The notes under the pieces are model-generated. The model was not told the origin of the DNA and made no database searches. It worked only from the letters and a program-made list of their open reading frames with translations. Positions 19,895-28,007 of a stretch of 64,000 nucleotides of DNA are shown piece by piece. Position 1 is the stretch's first letter. Every line of letters begins with the position of its first letter. This DNA is from Winslowiella toletana (GTDB lineage: Bacteria; Pseudomonadota; Gammaproteobacteria; Enterobacterales; Enterobacteriaceae): NCBI RefSeq assembly GCF_032164335.1, contig NZ_CP134152.1, forward strand, positions 1,240,001 to 1,304,000, in the 5' to 3' direction. The position numbers and the translations under genes were made by a program.

Positions 19895-21583
19895 TTAAAT
19901 TGGGCACTGCTGGGGTTGCGGCTCGGTTTCCAGGTCCAGCTTAAGCATATTCAACATGCTGTTAGCGATTTCACGCTCGCCCATCACCACGCGATCGGCT
20001 CCGCGCTCCATGATGTATTCCACTTCATCGTCGTAATGCGCACGGGCAATAATCTCGATATTAGGGCGCTTTTCGCGAGCGGCGGTGACGATCTCTCCGG
20101 CTTCATAACCATTTGGAATTGTCAGTAACAACCAGCGGGCACAATCCAGCCGCGCCAGTTCCATGGTGTCGGCGCGCGCCGCATTGCCCAGCACCGCTTT
20201 GATTCCCTGTTCACGCAACGCCTCGACGCGTGGCCGGGAGTTTTCAACCACCACAATCGGTACGCCAGCTTCAATCAGGCGCGAGCCAAGCAGGCTGCCG
20301 ACGCGCCCGTAGCCGACCACCAGCGCGTGATTACACAGGTCGACCGGAATCTGTTTCTCATCTTCGATGGCTTCTTCCATTGTCTGTTCATCGATGGTTT
20401 CTGTTTTTTCCAGAAAACGCTCCAGCAGGGTAAACAGAATCGGGTTGAGCATAATCGACAGAATCGCCGCTGCCAGCACCAGATTACGCCCCTCTGCTGA
20501 GAGAAGATTGAGAGAAATACCCAGTCCAGCCAGAATAAAGGCGAACTCGCCGATTTGTGCCAGACTTGCCGAAATGGTCAGCGCGGTACGACGCGAGTGT
20601 CCAAACAGTGTCACCAGGAAATAGGCAACGATGGATTTGCCGAGCACGATAATGGCCAGCGCACCAAGAACCGCCAGCGGCTCCTGTACCAGAATCATCG
20701 GGTCAAACAGCATACCAACCGAGACGAAGAACAGCACCGCAAACGCATCGCGCAGCGGCAGCGTATCGTGGGCAGCACGGTGGCTCAGCTCTGACTCATT
20801 CAGCACCATACCGGCAAAGAAGGCGCCCAACGCGAAGGAGACATCAAAGAATTCAACGGCGCCAAAGGCAATACCCAGCGCCAATGCTAATACTGCGAGA
20901 GTGAACAGCTCACGTGAACCGGTAGCGGCGCTTTTTGCCAGAATCCATGGTACTACGCGGCGGCCAACCACCATCATCAGCACCATAAATGCCACCACTT
21001 TACCGATGGTCAGCACCAGATCCCACGCCAGCATTGAGATACTGGCATTGCCTTGCTCCAGCATACCGGCAATAGCAGGCAGCAGAACCAGGGTTAATAC
21101 CATGACCAGGTCTTCAACAATCAGCCAGCCAATGGCAATTTGACCGCGCTGGCTGTCAATTAACTGACGTTCTTCCAGCGCGCGCAGTAACACCACGGTA
21201 CTGGCGGTGGAGAGACAGAGGCCAAACACCAGGCCGGTCATCAGCGACCAGCCCATACTCCACGACAGCGCCATACCCAACAGAGTGGCGACCGCAATCT
21301 GCGCAATAGCGCCGGGAATGGCGATGGATTTGACGGACATTAAATCTTTAAGCGAGAAGTGCAGACCAACACCAAACATCAGCAGAATAACGCCGAGTTC
21401 AGCCAGCTCCGGGGCGAGGTTGGTGTCAGCGACGAAGCCTGGCGTAAAAGGGCCAGCCAGTACCCCTGCTAACAAATACCCGACTAACGGCGAGATGCGC
21501 AGGCGGTTGGCCAGCATGCCAAGGAGGAAGGCAAGAACCAGGCCTCCGACAATTGTCGTGATAAGCGGTGTGGTGTGATGCAT
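19895..21583 (-). CDS. ybaL: Putative cation:proton antiporter YbaL (Kef/CPA2 type)
   Basis: 562 aa (E. coli 558). About 12-13 membrane segments form a CPA2 antiporter domain (1-385), followed by a cytosolic RCK/TrkA-N Rossmann domain (about 415-530) with the NAD-binding start HALVVGYGRVGSLLGSRLIEAG. Probably exports K+ or Na+ in exchange for protons, but the substrate is not proven for the family. The C-terminus ends in a short acidic tail. It lies as in E. coli between gsk and fsr. Confidence 0.93.
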   Translation of the reverse strand: MHHTTPLITTIVGGLVLAFLLGMLANRLRISPLVGYLLAGVLAGPFTPGFVADTNLAPELAELGVILLMFGVGLHFSLKDLMSVKSIAIPGAIAQIAVATLLGMALSWSMGWSLMTGLVFGLCLSTASTVVLLRALEERQLIDSQRGQIAIGWLIVEDLVMVLTLVLLPAIAGMLEQGNASISMLAWDLVLTIGKVVAFMVLMMVVGRRVVPWILAKSAATGSRELFTLAVLALALGIAFGAVEFFDVSFALGAFFAGMVLNESELSHRAAHDTLPLRDAFAVLFFVSVGMLFDPMILVQEPLAVLGALAIIVLGKSIVAYFLVTLFGHSRRTALTISASLAQIGEFAFILAGLGISLNLLSAEGRNLVLAAAILSIMLNPILFTLLERFLEKTETIDEQTMEEAIEDEKQIPVDLCNHALVVGYGRVGSLLGSRLIEAGVPIVVVENSRPRVEALREQGIKAVLGNAARADTMELARLDCARWLLLTIPNGYEAGEIVTAAREKRPNIEIIARAHYDDEVEYIMERGADRVVMGEREIANSMLNMLKLDLETEPQPQQCPI

Positions 21584-21917
21584 GCCTGTCTCCTTGTGTC
21601 TCCCGGAATAACTGAAGCTGTAACGGCATCAGGCGCGGATGGGCGGCGAATACCAACCCTGCATCGCGGTGGGTAATCTGACCGCCTTGCTGCATATTCA
21701 GTCACTACGGGTGTATGCAAATGTGTCCGGTTGTAAGCATTAAGTTTATTGCATATTTCAGACGCGCGCTTGTCAATAATGGTGATAATTGCAAAAAATA
21801 TGAAAAATCAGTGAAAACCCGTCAATGAGTGAGATTTCTGCCACTCATCATAATTCAGACTATATATTATCACGCTGAGGTGCGACGCAATTCACAGATA
21901 TCCATAGCACTGGCAGG
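21584..21917. other. Intergenic region upstream of ybaL, no gene seen
   Basis: This 334-base stretch separates ybaL from the 3' end of fsr. Bases 21720-21900 are AT-rich, with TATATTATCA at 21861-21870 as a possible -10 region. Small frames reading into ybaL have no convincing start or family. I see no RNA gene. It probably holds the ybaL promoter and leader. Confidence 0.5.
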
Positions 21918-23120
21918 CTATTTTCGCCGATTATCCGGCAGGAAAGCCGTCAGAATGCCAATAAGTGGCAGATAAGCACAGATTTGGTAGACCAACTCAA
22001 TGCTGGTGCGATCGGCAACCAGACCTAACACTGCGGCACCCAGCCCGCCCATCCCAAAAGCAAAGCCAAAGAACAGGCCGGAAACCATGCCGATGCGTCC
22101 CGGCATCAGCTCCTGCGCGTACACCAGAATGGCGGAAAAGGCCGAGGCGAGAATCAGACCAATAATCACGCTCAGGATGCCGGTCCACGCCAGCGAAGCG
22201 TGGGGCAACAGCAGGGTAAAGGGTGCAACGCCGAGGATTGAACCCCAGATAACGTATTTACGGCCAATCTTATCGCCCAGCGGCCCGCCAATTACCGTAC
22301 CGGCGGCTACCGCAAACAGAAAGGCGAACAGGTGGAACTGTGCATCCTGTACTGACAGGCCAAATTTATGGATCAGATAAAAGGTGTAATAACTGCTGAT
22401 ACTGGACAGATAAAAATATTTAGAGAAGATCAGCAGCAGCAGAATGCTGACCGCCAGCACCACTTTCTTACGCGGCAGCGGATTGATAATTACGCTGACC
22501 GGACGGCTTTTCGCCACCCGATTCTGATGCTGATACCAGCGGCTAATCTGCAACAGCACCACAATCGCCAGCAGCGCCGCCAGCGTAAACCAGGCAACGT
22601 TACCTTTACCGTAAGGGGCGATAATCAATGCAGCCAGCAGCGGCCCGAGTGAACTGCCGAGATTACCACCGACCTGAAACAGCGACTGTGCCAGACCGTG
22701 ACGTCCGCCGGATGCCATACGCGCCACCCGGGAAGATTCCGGGTGAAACACCGACGAACCGGTGCCAACCAATGCGGCGGCCAGCAAGATTAATGGGAAG
22801 TTATGCGCCATTGCCAGCAATATCAGGCCGGAAAGGGTAAAACCCATACCAATCGGCAATGACCAGGGCTGAGGATGCTTATCGGTAAAATGACCAATCA
22901 GCGGCTGAAGCAGCGAGGCTGTGACCTGAAAAGTCAGAGTTATCAGCCCGATTTGCACAAAACTGAGTGAAAACTCACTGCGCAGCAGCGGATAAATCGC
23001 CAGAATCAGCGACTGAATCATATCATTTAATAAATGCGCCAGGCTGATGGCACCCAGCACGCCAAAAGCGGTGCGTGGGGATGCCGCCGGAGTTGCAGAA
23101 ACCGTTTGATCGCTTGCCAT
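21918..23120 (-). CDS. fsr: MFS transporter Fsr (fosmidomycin resistance)
   Basis: 400 aa with about 12 membrane helices (Major Facilitator Superfamily). It has the family pattern HLLNDMIQSLILAIYPLL in helix 1, the loop motif GPLGDKIGRKYVIWGS and the Fsr-type motif GSSVFHPESSRVARMASGGRHG. In E. coli, overexpression gives fosmidomycin and trimethoprim resistance. The natural substrate is unknown. Located between ybaL and ushA, as in E. coli. Confidence 0.94.
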   Translation of the reverse strand: MASDQTVSATPAASPRTAFGVLGAISLAHLLNDMIQSLILAIYPLLRSEFSLSFVQIGLITLTFQVTASLLQPLIGHFTDKHPQPWSLPIGMGFTLSGLILLAMAHNFPLILLAAALVGTGSSVFHPESSRVARMASGGRHGLAQSLFQVGGNLGSSLGPLLAALIIAPYGKGNVAWFTLAALLAIVVLLQISRWYQHQNRVAKSRPVSVIINPLPRKKVVLAVSILLLLIFSKYFYLSSISSYYTFYLIHKFGLSVQDAQFHLFAFLFAVAAGTVIGGPLGDKIGRKYVIWGSILGVAPFTLLLPHASLAWTGILSVIIGLILASAFSAILVYAQELMPGRIGMVSGLFFGFAFGMGGLGAAVLGLVADRTSIELVYQICAYLPLIGILTAFLPDNRRK

Positions 23121-23365
23121 AAATTAACCTGATTTCGTTAGAATTTTTTTGTGTCTCGCGGGATATTCAACCGGGTTACCCGACAGATTGCAATCACTGA
23201 AACCGTGATCGCTAACATATCTATAACAATCCTGACTGGGTGCGGTAATCAAATTGCGGGATAATAAGTCACCAGGAGTAAAAAATTGAAAGCATTGATG
23301 TTATCGCACGCGGCGACTTACACTGGCGCGATGACCAGATGGCGTTGCAGACAAGGAGATTGATT

Positions 23366-25027
23366 TTGCGTTTCACTACCAAAGCCTTACCGGGCATTTT
23401 ATTGTTGTCATTAATGGCGACGCCATTGCTGGCGCAGGCGTGGGAAAAAGACCGCAGCTATAAGTTCACCGTACTGCACACCAACGATCACCACGGGCGT
23501 TTCTGGAATAACGATCGCGATGAGTATGGCCTCGCGGCACAGAAAACCCTGGTCGACAGTATTCGTTACGATGTGCAGGCGCACGGGGGGTCGGTACTGA
23601 TCCTCTCCGGCGGAGATATTAATACCGGCGTGCCGGAGTCCGATTTACAGGACGCTGAACCTGATTTTCGCGGCATGAACCTGATTGGTTATGATGCGAT
23701 GGCGATCGGTAATCATGAGTTTGATAATCCGCTGTCGGTATTGCGTCAGCAGCAAAAGTGGGCCAAGTTTCCGCTGCTGTCTGCCAATATTTATCAGAAA
23801 AGCAGCGGCGAGCGCCTGTTTCAGCCTTACGCGTTATTTAACCGTTCTGGACTGAAAATCGCGGTTATCGGCTTAACCACCGACGACACCGCCAAAATCG
23901 GCAATCCGGAATACTTCACCGATATGGAGTTCCGTAAGCCTGCTGCGGAAGCAAAAGCCGTGGTAGAGGCGCTGCGCGCCAGTGAAAAGCCGGATGTGAT
24001 TATTGCGGCGACCCATATGGGCCATTACGACAATGGTCATCATGGTTCAAATGCCCCGGGTGATGTTGAAATGGCACGCGAGCTGCCGACAGGCTATCTC
24101 GATATGATCGTCGGCGGTCATTCGCAGGATCCGGTCTGTATGGCAAAAGACAATGTTAAACAGGCTGACTATGTGCCCGGCACGCCGTGCGTACCGGATC
24201 AGCAAAACGGCACCTGGATCGTGCAGGCTCATGAGTGGGGCAAATATGTTGGTCGGGCAGATTTCACTTTCCTCAACGGCAAGCTGACGATGGATCACTA
24301 TCAGCTGATCCCGGTTAACCTGAAGCATAAAGTCAAAAACAGTGATGGCACTGAGACTTGGGTGAACTATACCCAGCCAATCGAAAAACATCCGGGGATG
24401 ATGAAATTACTGACGCCTTTCCAGAAAAAAGGCGAGGCACAGCTTGGCGTGAAGATCGGTAGCGTGAATCAGCATCTGGAAGGCGATCGCAGCAAAGTAC
24501 GCTTTGTTCAGACTAACCTGTCGCGGGTGATCCTTGCCGGACAGATCGATCGCACCAACGCGGATTTTGCCGTGATGAGCGGAGGTGGCGTGCGTGATTC
24601 CATCGAAAAGGGCGATATCACCTATAAAGATGTGCTGAAGGTGCAGCCGTTTGGCAATACCCTGACTTATGTCGATATGAAAGGTAGCGATGTCGAAAAG
24701 TATCTGGCGGTGGTCGCCAATATGCAGGTCGATTCCGGAGCCTATGCGCAATTTGCTAATGTCAGTCTGGTTGCCGACGGTAAAGGCGTCAGCGAGGTCA
24801 AAATCAAAGGTGAGCCGTTGCAGCAGGACAAAACTTACCGCATGGCGTTACTCAGCTTTAACGCGACCGGCGGTGACGGTTATCCGGTGGTCAGCAATCT
24901 GGCAAGTTACGTTAATACCGGTTTTGTTGATGCGGAAGTATTGAAACAGTATATCGAGCAACATTCACCGCTGGATGCGGAGAAATATGCACCGAAGGGC
25001 GAAATTGTTTATAAAACAGTAAACTGA
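23366..25027 (+). CDS. ushA: Periplasmic UDP-sugar hydrolase / 5'-nucleotidase UshA
   Basis: 553 aa from a TTG start at 23366 (E. coli 550). Degrades UDP-glucose and nucleotides outside the cytoplasm so the products can be taken up. TTG is chosen because AAGGAG (23353-23358) lies seven bases before it and a normal Sec signal follows (RFTTKALPG ... LLAQA). An ATG at 23339 would add nine residues and has no ribosome-binding site. The metallophosphatase motifs are HTNDHHGRF, GGDINTG, GNHEFDNP, THMGHYDNG and GGHSQDP. The C-terminal nucleotide-binding domain has FNATGGDGYP. Confidence 0.96.
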   Translation: MRFTTKALPGILLLSLMATPLLAQAWEKDRSYKFTVLHTNDHHGRFWNNDRDEYGLAAQKTLVDSIRYDVQAHGGSVLILSGGDINTGVPESDLQDAEPDFRGMNLIGYDAMAIGNHEFDNPLSVLRQQQKWAKFPLLSANIYQKSSGERLFQPYALFNRSGLKIAVIGLTTDDTAKIGNPEYFTDMEFRKPAAEAKAVVEALRASEKPDVIIAATHMGHYDNGHHGSNAPGDVEMARELPTGYLDMIVGGHSQDPVCMAKDNVKQADYVPGTPCVPDQQNGTWIVQAHEWGKYVGRADFTFLNGKLTMDHYQLIPVNLKHKVKNSDGTETWVNYTQPIEKHPGMMKLLTPFQKKGEAQLGVKIGSVNQHLEGDRSKVRFVQTNLSRVILAGQIDRTNADFAVMSGGGVRDSIEKGDITYKDVLKVQPFGNTLTYVDMKGSDVEKYLAVVANMQVDSGAYAQFANVSLVADGKGVSEVKIKGEPLQQDKTYRMALLSFNATGGDGYPVVSNLASYVNTGFVDAEVLKQYIEQHSPLDAEKYAPKGEIVYKTVN

Positions 25028-25082
25028 CGCGTTTTATTGCACGGGCGGCGATTTCGTCGCCCGTGACATGGCGTTGCGGTTC

Positions 25083-25517
25083 TCAGGCCTGACACTCGCG
25101 CTTCGCCATCACCTTCTGACGTAAGGTGTCATACGCCCAGTTATAGACCACGGTGTACGGCAGGAAGAACAGGAAAAAGCCCACTTCAACCAGAAACGCT
25201 TCCCACAAGGTGGCATTCAGCATCCATGCGGCGATCGGCAAGCCAATAGCGATAAAACCGCCTTCAAATCCCAGCGCATGCATAATACGAATACCCAGGC
25301 CGCGTTTCACCACGCCCGGTGGACACAAGCGATCAAAACCGGCGTTGTAAATCATATTCCACAGCATGGCCACGGTCGATAACATGATCGCCAAAGCACC
25401 CATCTGAAACAGCGGTTTATCCATAATCCAGGCAGCCAGTGGCGCAACGATTGCGATCGCCAGCACCTCAAAGCCTGCAGCATGTAAAAAACGTTCTTTC
25501 AGTGTTCTGGTACGCAT
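25083..25517 (-). CDS. PACE-family multidrug efflux transporter
   Basis: 144 aa with four membrane helices arranged as two repeats of the bacterial transmembrane pair domain (FEVLAIAIVAPLAAWIM and FEGGFIAIGLPIAAWML mark the two halves). This is the proteobacterial antimicrobial compound efflux (AceI) family, which exports biguanides such as chlorhexidine. ATG at 25517 is preferred over the GTG two codons earlier because AAGGAG overlaps that GTG. It is divergent from a LysR regulator 90 bases away, a common PACE layout. It has no counterpart at this place in E. coli. Confidence 0.87.
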   Translation of the reverse strand: MRTRTLKERFLHAAGFEVLAIAIVAPLAAWIMDKPLFQMGALAIMLSTVAMLWNMIYNAGFDRLCPPGVVKRGLGIRIMHALGFEGGFIAIGLPIAAWMLNATLWEAFLVEVGFFLFFLPYTVVYNWAYDTLRQKVMAKRECQA

Positions 25518-25607
25518 ATCCACTCCTTAATAAGTTCTGATGGCGATTATCATCGTTTTTATTGGTAATATAAAATGAGTATCCATCGATAAAAGCGATA
25601 GTTTGCC

Positions 25608-26477
25608 ATGCGTTACTCTCCTGAATCACTCGAAGCATTTGTACAAACCGTTGAAAGCGGCTCTTTTTCGGCGGCGGCGCGCGCGTTACGTAAAAGTCAG
25701 TCAACCGTCAGCACCGCCGTGGCTAATTTAGAAACCGATCTCGGCTTTGCGCTATTTAACCGCGAGGCGCGCCAGCCGGTGCTGACTGAGGAAGGGCGAC
25801 GGGCGCTGGCACAGGTGCAGGAAATTCTGGCGGCCAGTTCGCGTCTGGATGAGCTGGCGGTGCGGCTGGCTGGCAACGTTGAGCCGCGGCTCAGCCTGGC
25901 GATCTCCGACTTCTGGCAGGCGGATCACCATGAATCACTGCTGAAGCGTTTTGCGGCACGTTATCCGGCAATTGAGTTTGAATGCATGATTGCTGAAGAT
26001 GTCGATGTTATCGATCAGCTACAGGTTGGCCGCGTTCATGTCGGCGTGGTGCGAGTGCAGCCTAAACTGCCGCTGGAAATTGCTTCCTCGCGCCTACAGG
26101 TTAAGGCACAGATGGCGATCTATATTCATCAGCAGCATCCACTGGCACAACAGCGCCTGGTGACGCAAAGTCAGCTCGACGGCGAACGTCAGTTGCGGCT
26201 GAATACCTGGGCACCGAGTTTGCACCCGCGCACTTCGGCAACGGCGGCGGTGTGGTATGCGCATTCCTATCTGTTTTTGCTGGAGATGGCGGAGCAGGGC
26301 TTTGGCTGGAGCATTCTGCCGCGCTGGCTGGTGGAGCAGTTTGGTCACCAGGTCTTGACCGAGCTGCCGGTAAACGGCTGGCCGCAGAGTATTGAGGTGG
26401 ATGCGGTGTGGTCAAAACGCTCGCCGCCTGGTCCGGCCGGACGCTGGATGATCGACCAGCTTTGCGCCCAGCGGTAA
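25608..26477 (+). CDS. LysR-family regulator divergent from the PACE transporter
   Basis: 289 aa. The N-terminal winged helix reads RYSPESLEAFVQTVESGSFS followed by ALRKSQSTVSTAVANLETDLG; a substrate-binding domain follows (about 90-285). It very likely controls the divergent efflux gene at 25083, by analogy with AceR-AceI pairs; this is inferred from layout. The C-terminus overlaps no gene and ends two bases before the convergent ybaK stop. Confidence 0.9.
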   Translation: MRYSPESLEAFVQTVESGSFSAAARALRKSQSTVSTAVANLETDLGFALFNREARQPVLTEEGRRALAQVQEILAASSRLDELAVRLAGNVEPRLSLAISDFWQADHHESLLKRFAARYPAIEFECMIAEDVDVIDQLQVGRVHVGVVRVQPKLPLEIASSRLQVKAQMAIYIHQQHPLAQQRLVTQSQLDGERQLRLNTWAPSLHPRTSATAAVWYAHSYLFLLEMAEQGFGWSILPRWLVEQFGHQVLTELPVNGWPQSIEVDAVWSKRSPPGPAGRWMIDQLCAQR

Positions 26478-26479
26478 AA

Positions 26480-26959
26480 TTAATCTCGGCGCGCGATATC
26501 AGCCAGTCGGGCATTAAGCAGCGACACCAAATCGCTGGCGGCCAGCTCGATATCCAGCCCGCGCTTACCGCCGGAAATATAGATAGCTGGCCAGCCGGTC
26601 GCCAGGTGATCAACTACTGTTGGCAGTCGCTTCTTCTGGCCCAGCGGGCTAATGCCGCCAACCAGATAACCCGTTACGCGTTGCGCAATCTGTGGATCGG
26701 CCATTTCCACTTTTTTTGCGCCCAGCGCTTTAGCGACCTTTTTCAGATCCAGCTGGCTCGAAACCGGCGTTACCGCCACCGCGAGGTTTTTTGCATCGCC
26801 GTCCATCGCCACCAACAGGGTTTTATACACCTGTTCGGCATTCAGATTTAGCTTACGTACAGCCTCATCACCAAAGTGAGTGTCATCACTGTCATGTTGG
26901 TAGGGATGCAGAGTGAAGGCGACTTTCTGTTTTTCCAGTAGTTTAACCGCCGGGGTCAT
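26480..26959 (-). CDS. ybaK: Cys-tRNA(Pro)/Cys-tRNA(Cys) deacylase YbaK
   Basis: 159 aa, the E. coli length. Trans-editing enzyme of the YbaK/ProX family that hydrolyses Cys-tRNA(Pro) formed by ProRS. It starts [23 protein letters not shown]. The catalytic Lys is in the conserved stretch [12 protein letters not shown], and the Gly-rich [21 protein letters not shown] is characteristic. Located between ushA and ybaP, as in E. coli. Confidence 0.95.
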   Translation of the reverse strand: MTPAVKLLEKQKVAFTLHPYQHDSDDTHFGDEAVRKLNLNAEQVYKTLLVAMDGDAKNLAVAVTPVSSQLDLKKVAKALGAKKVEMADPQIAQRVTGYLVGGISPLGQKKRLPTVVDHLATGWPAIYISGGKRGLDIELAASDLVSLLNARLADIARRD

Positions 26960-27104
26960 TTTTCGATCCTTTTTAGAAAAGTCTCATAGTCACTGATGAA
27001 GAAAAGTGCTGGCGAAATTCCAGGCTTTGAGCGACAATCGCCGTCCCATCAGCAAGTCAATTGTTGGTGGATAACCAAAATCATAAAAAAATTCCTCTTT
27101 GACG

Positions 27105-27132
27105 GGCCGATAGCAATATTGGCCTTTTTTTT
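27105..27132 (+). terminator. Plus-strand intrinsic terminator at the 3' edge of ybaP
   Basis: The stem is GGCCGATA (27105-27112) with TATTGGCC (27117-27124), GCAA loop, followed by eight T (27125-27132). It points along the plus strand, although both neighbouring genes lie on the minus strand. No plus-strand gene is seen between 26960 and 27104, so it may stop read-through from the LysR gene or antisense transcription into ybaP. Confidence 0.65.
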
Positions 27133-27934
27133 ATCTGCCTTTCAGCAAATCCGGCAAATTTCCCTCGCCATACAGATGCAGTGCCCCGACCGCCACCACG
27201 TATCGGCCCGCCGGTAAGCGGTGCAGCGCTTCGCACCAGCGCAGATTGCGCTGATTCATTAACACATCATTCAGTTCGCTACAGAAGGTGGTCGGCAGCG
27301 CCACCTGGTTCTGCGCCGGAGGCGTCTCCAGCCACCAGCTCACCATGGTCTGCAACAGGCGGGCATTGGTATGCCAGTGTTGCAGGGTATCGGTCAGCAG
27401 CGGCAGACCGTTGTCCGGCAGGGTTTTCAGCAGTTCCAGCTGCTCGTCCGGGCCTTCCAGCTCTGTCACTGTCAGCTGCTGCTGTTTTGCTGCCTGCAAC
27501 AGTTGGTAATCAATACCATAATCCGGGCGCAGGCCCAGTTGCTGCGCCTGCTGTGCCTGCAACATCAGCGCCACCTGCCAGCCGGGCAGTGAGGCGATCA
27601 TTTCGACATCAATTGACAGCTCTTCGCACAGCCGCTTCAGCGTTTGCATGTTTTCGGCTGAAAGGCGCTGCTCCAGCGGCGGATGCGATTCGCTGTGGGC
27701 GAAGGGCGAGACGCCGCCGGTAATATCCGCTTCGACAATCAGCGCATCCGCTTTACTCAGACGCTGCAACAGCGTGGCGGGCAGCGGCATCATATCGCGG
27801 GTGCCCATATGGATGCTGCCGACCAGATGCAGTTGCCGCTCACCAGGCAGCAAAATATCCAGCGCCGGGTACGCGTATTCCACCGGAGAAAGCTCTCTGA
27901 ACAGTGAGGCCACTTTACGCAGCAATTTGCCCAT
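27131..27934 (-). CDS. ybaP: TraB/GumN family protein YbaP
   Basis: 267 aa (E. coli 264). TraB/PrgY/GumN family, proposed metalloprotease-like (Tiki fold). The two GxxH motifs are visible as LVGSIHMGTRDMM near residue 37 and VVAVGALHLYGEGNLPDLL near the C-terminus. Unlike many GumN proteins, I see no clear signal peptide. Cellular role unknown. Lies between ybaK and copA as in E. coli (where ybaQ intervenes). Confidence 0.9.
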   Translation of the reverse strand: MGKLLRKVASLFRELSPVEYAYPALDILLPGERQLHLVGSIHMGTRDMMPLPATLLQRLSKADALIVEADITGGVSPFAHSESHPPLEQRLSAENMQTLKRLCEELSIDVEMIASLPGWQVALMLQAQQAQQLGLRPDYGIDYQLLQAAKQQQLTVTELEGPDEQLELLKTLPDNGLPLLTDTLQHWHTNARLLQTMVSWWLETPPAQNQVALPTTFCSELNDVLMNQRNLRWCEALHRLPAGRYVVAVGALHLYGEGNLPDLLKGR

Positions 27935-28007
27935 TTTTCCGCCTTATGCAATCAAACAATTTATGCTAGCGGTTTAACTGTATGATGAACAGAGGAGATC
28001 TGTAAGC

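Noticed and set aside
27181-27723. 180-codon plus-strand frame in ybaP
   Set aside because: Antisense of ybaP with low-complexity Ala/Pro/Arg composition typical of shadow frames.
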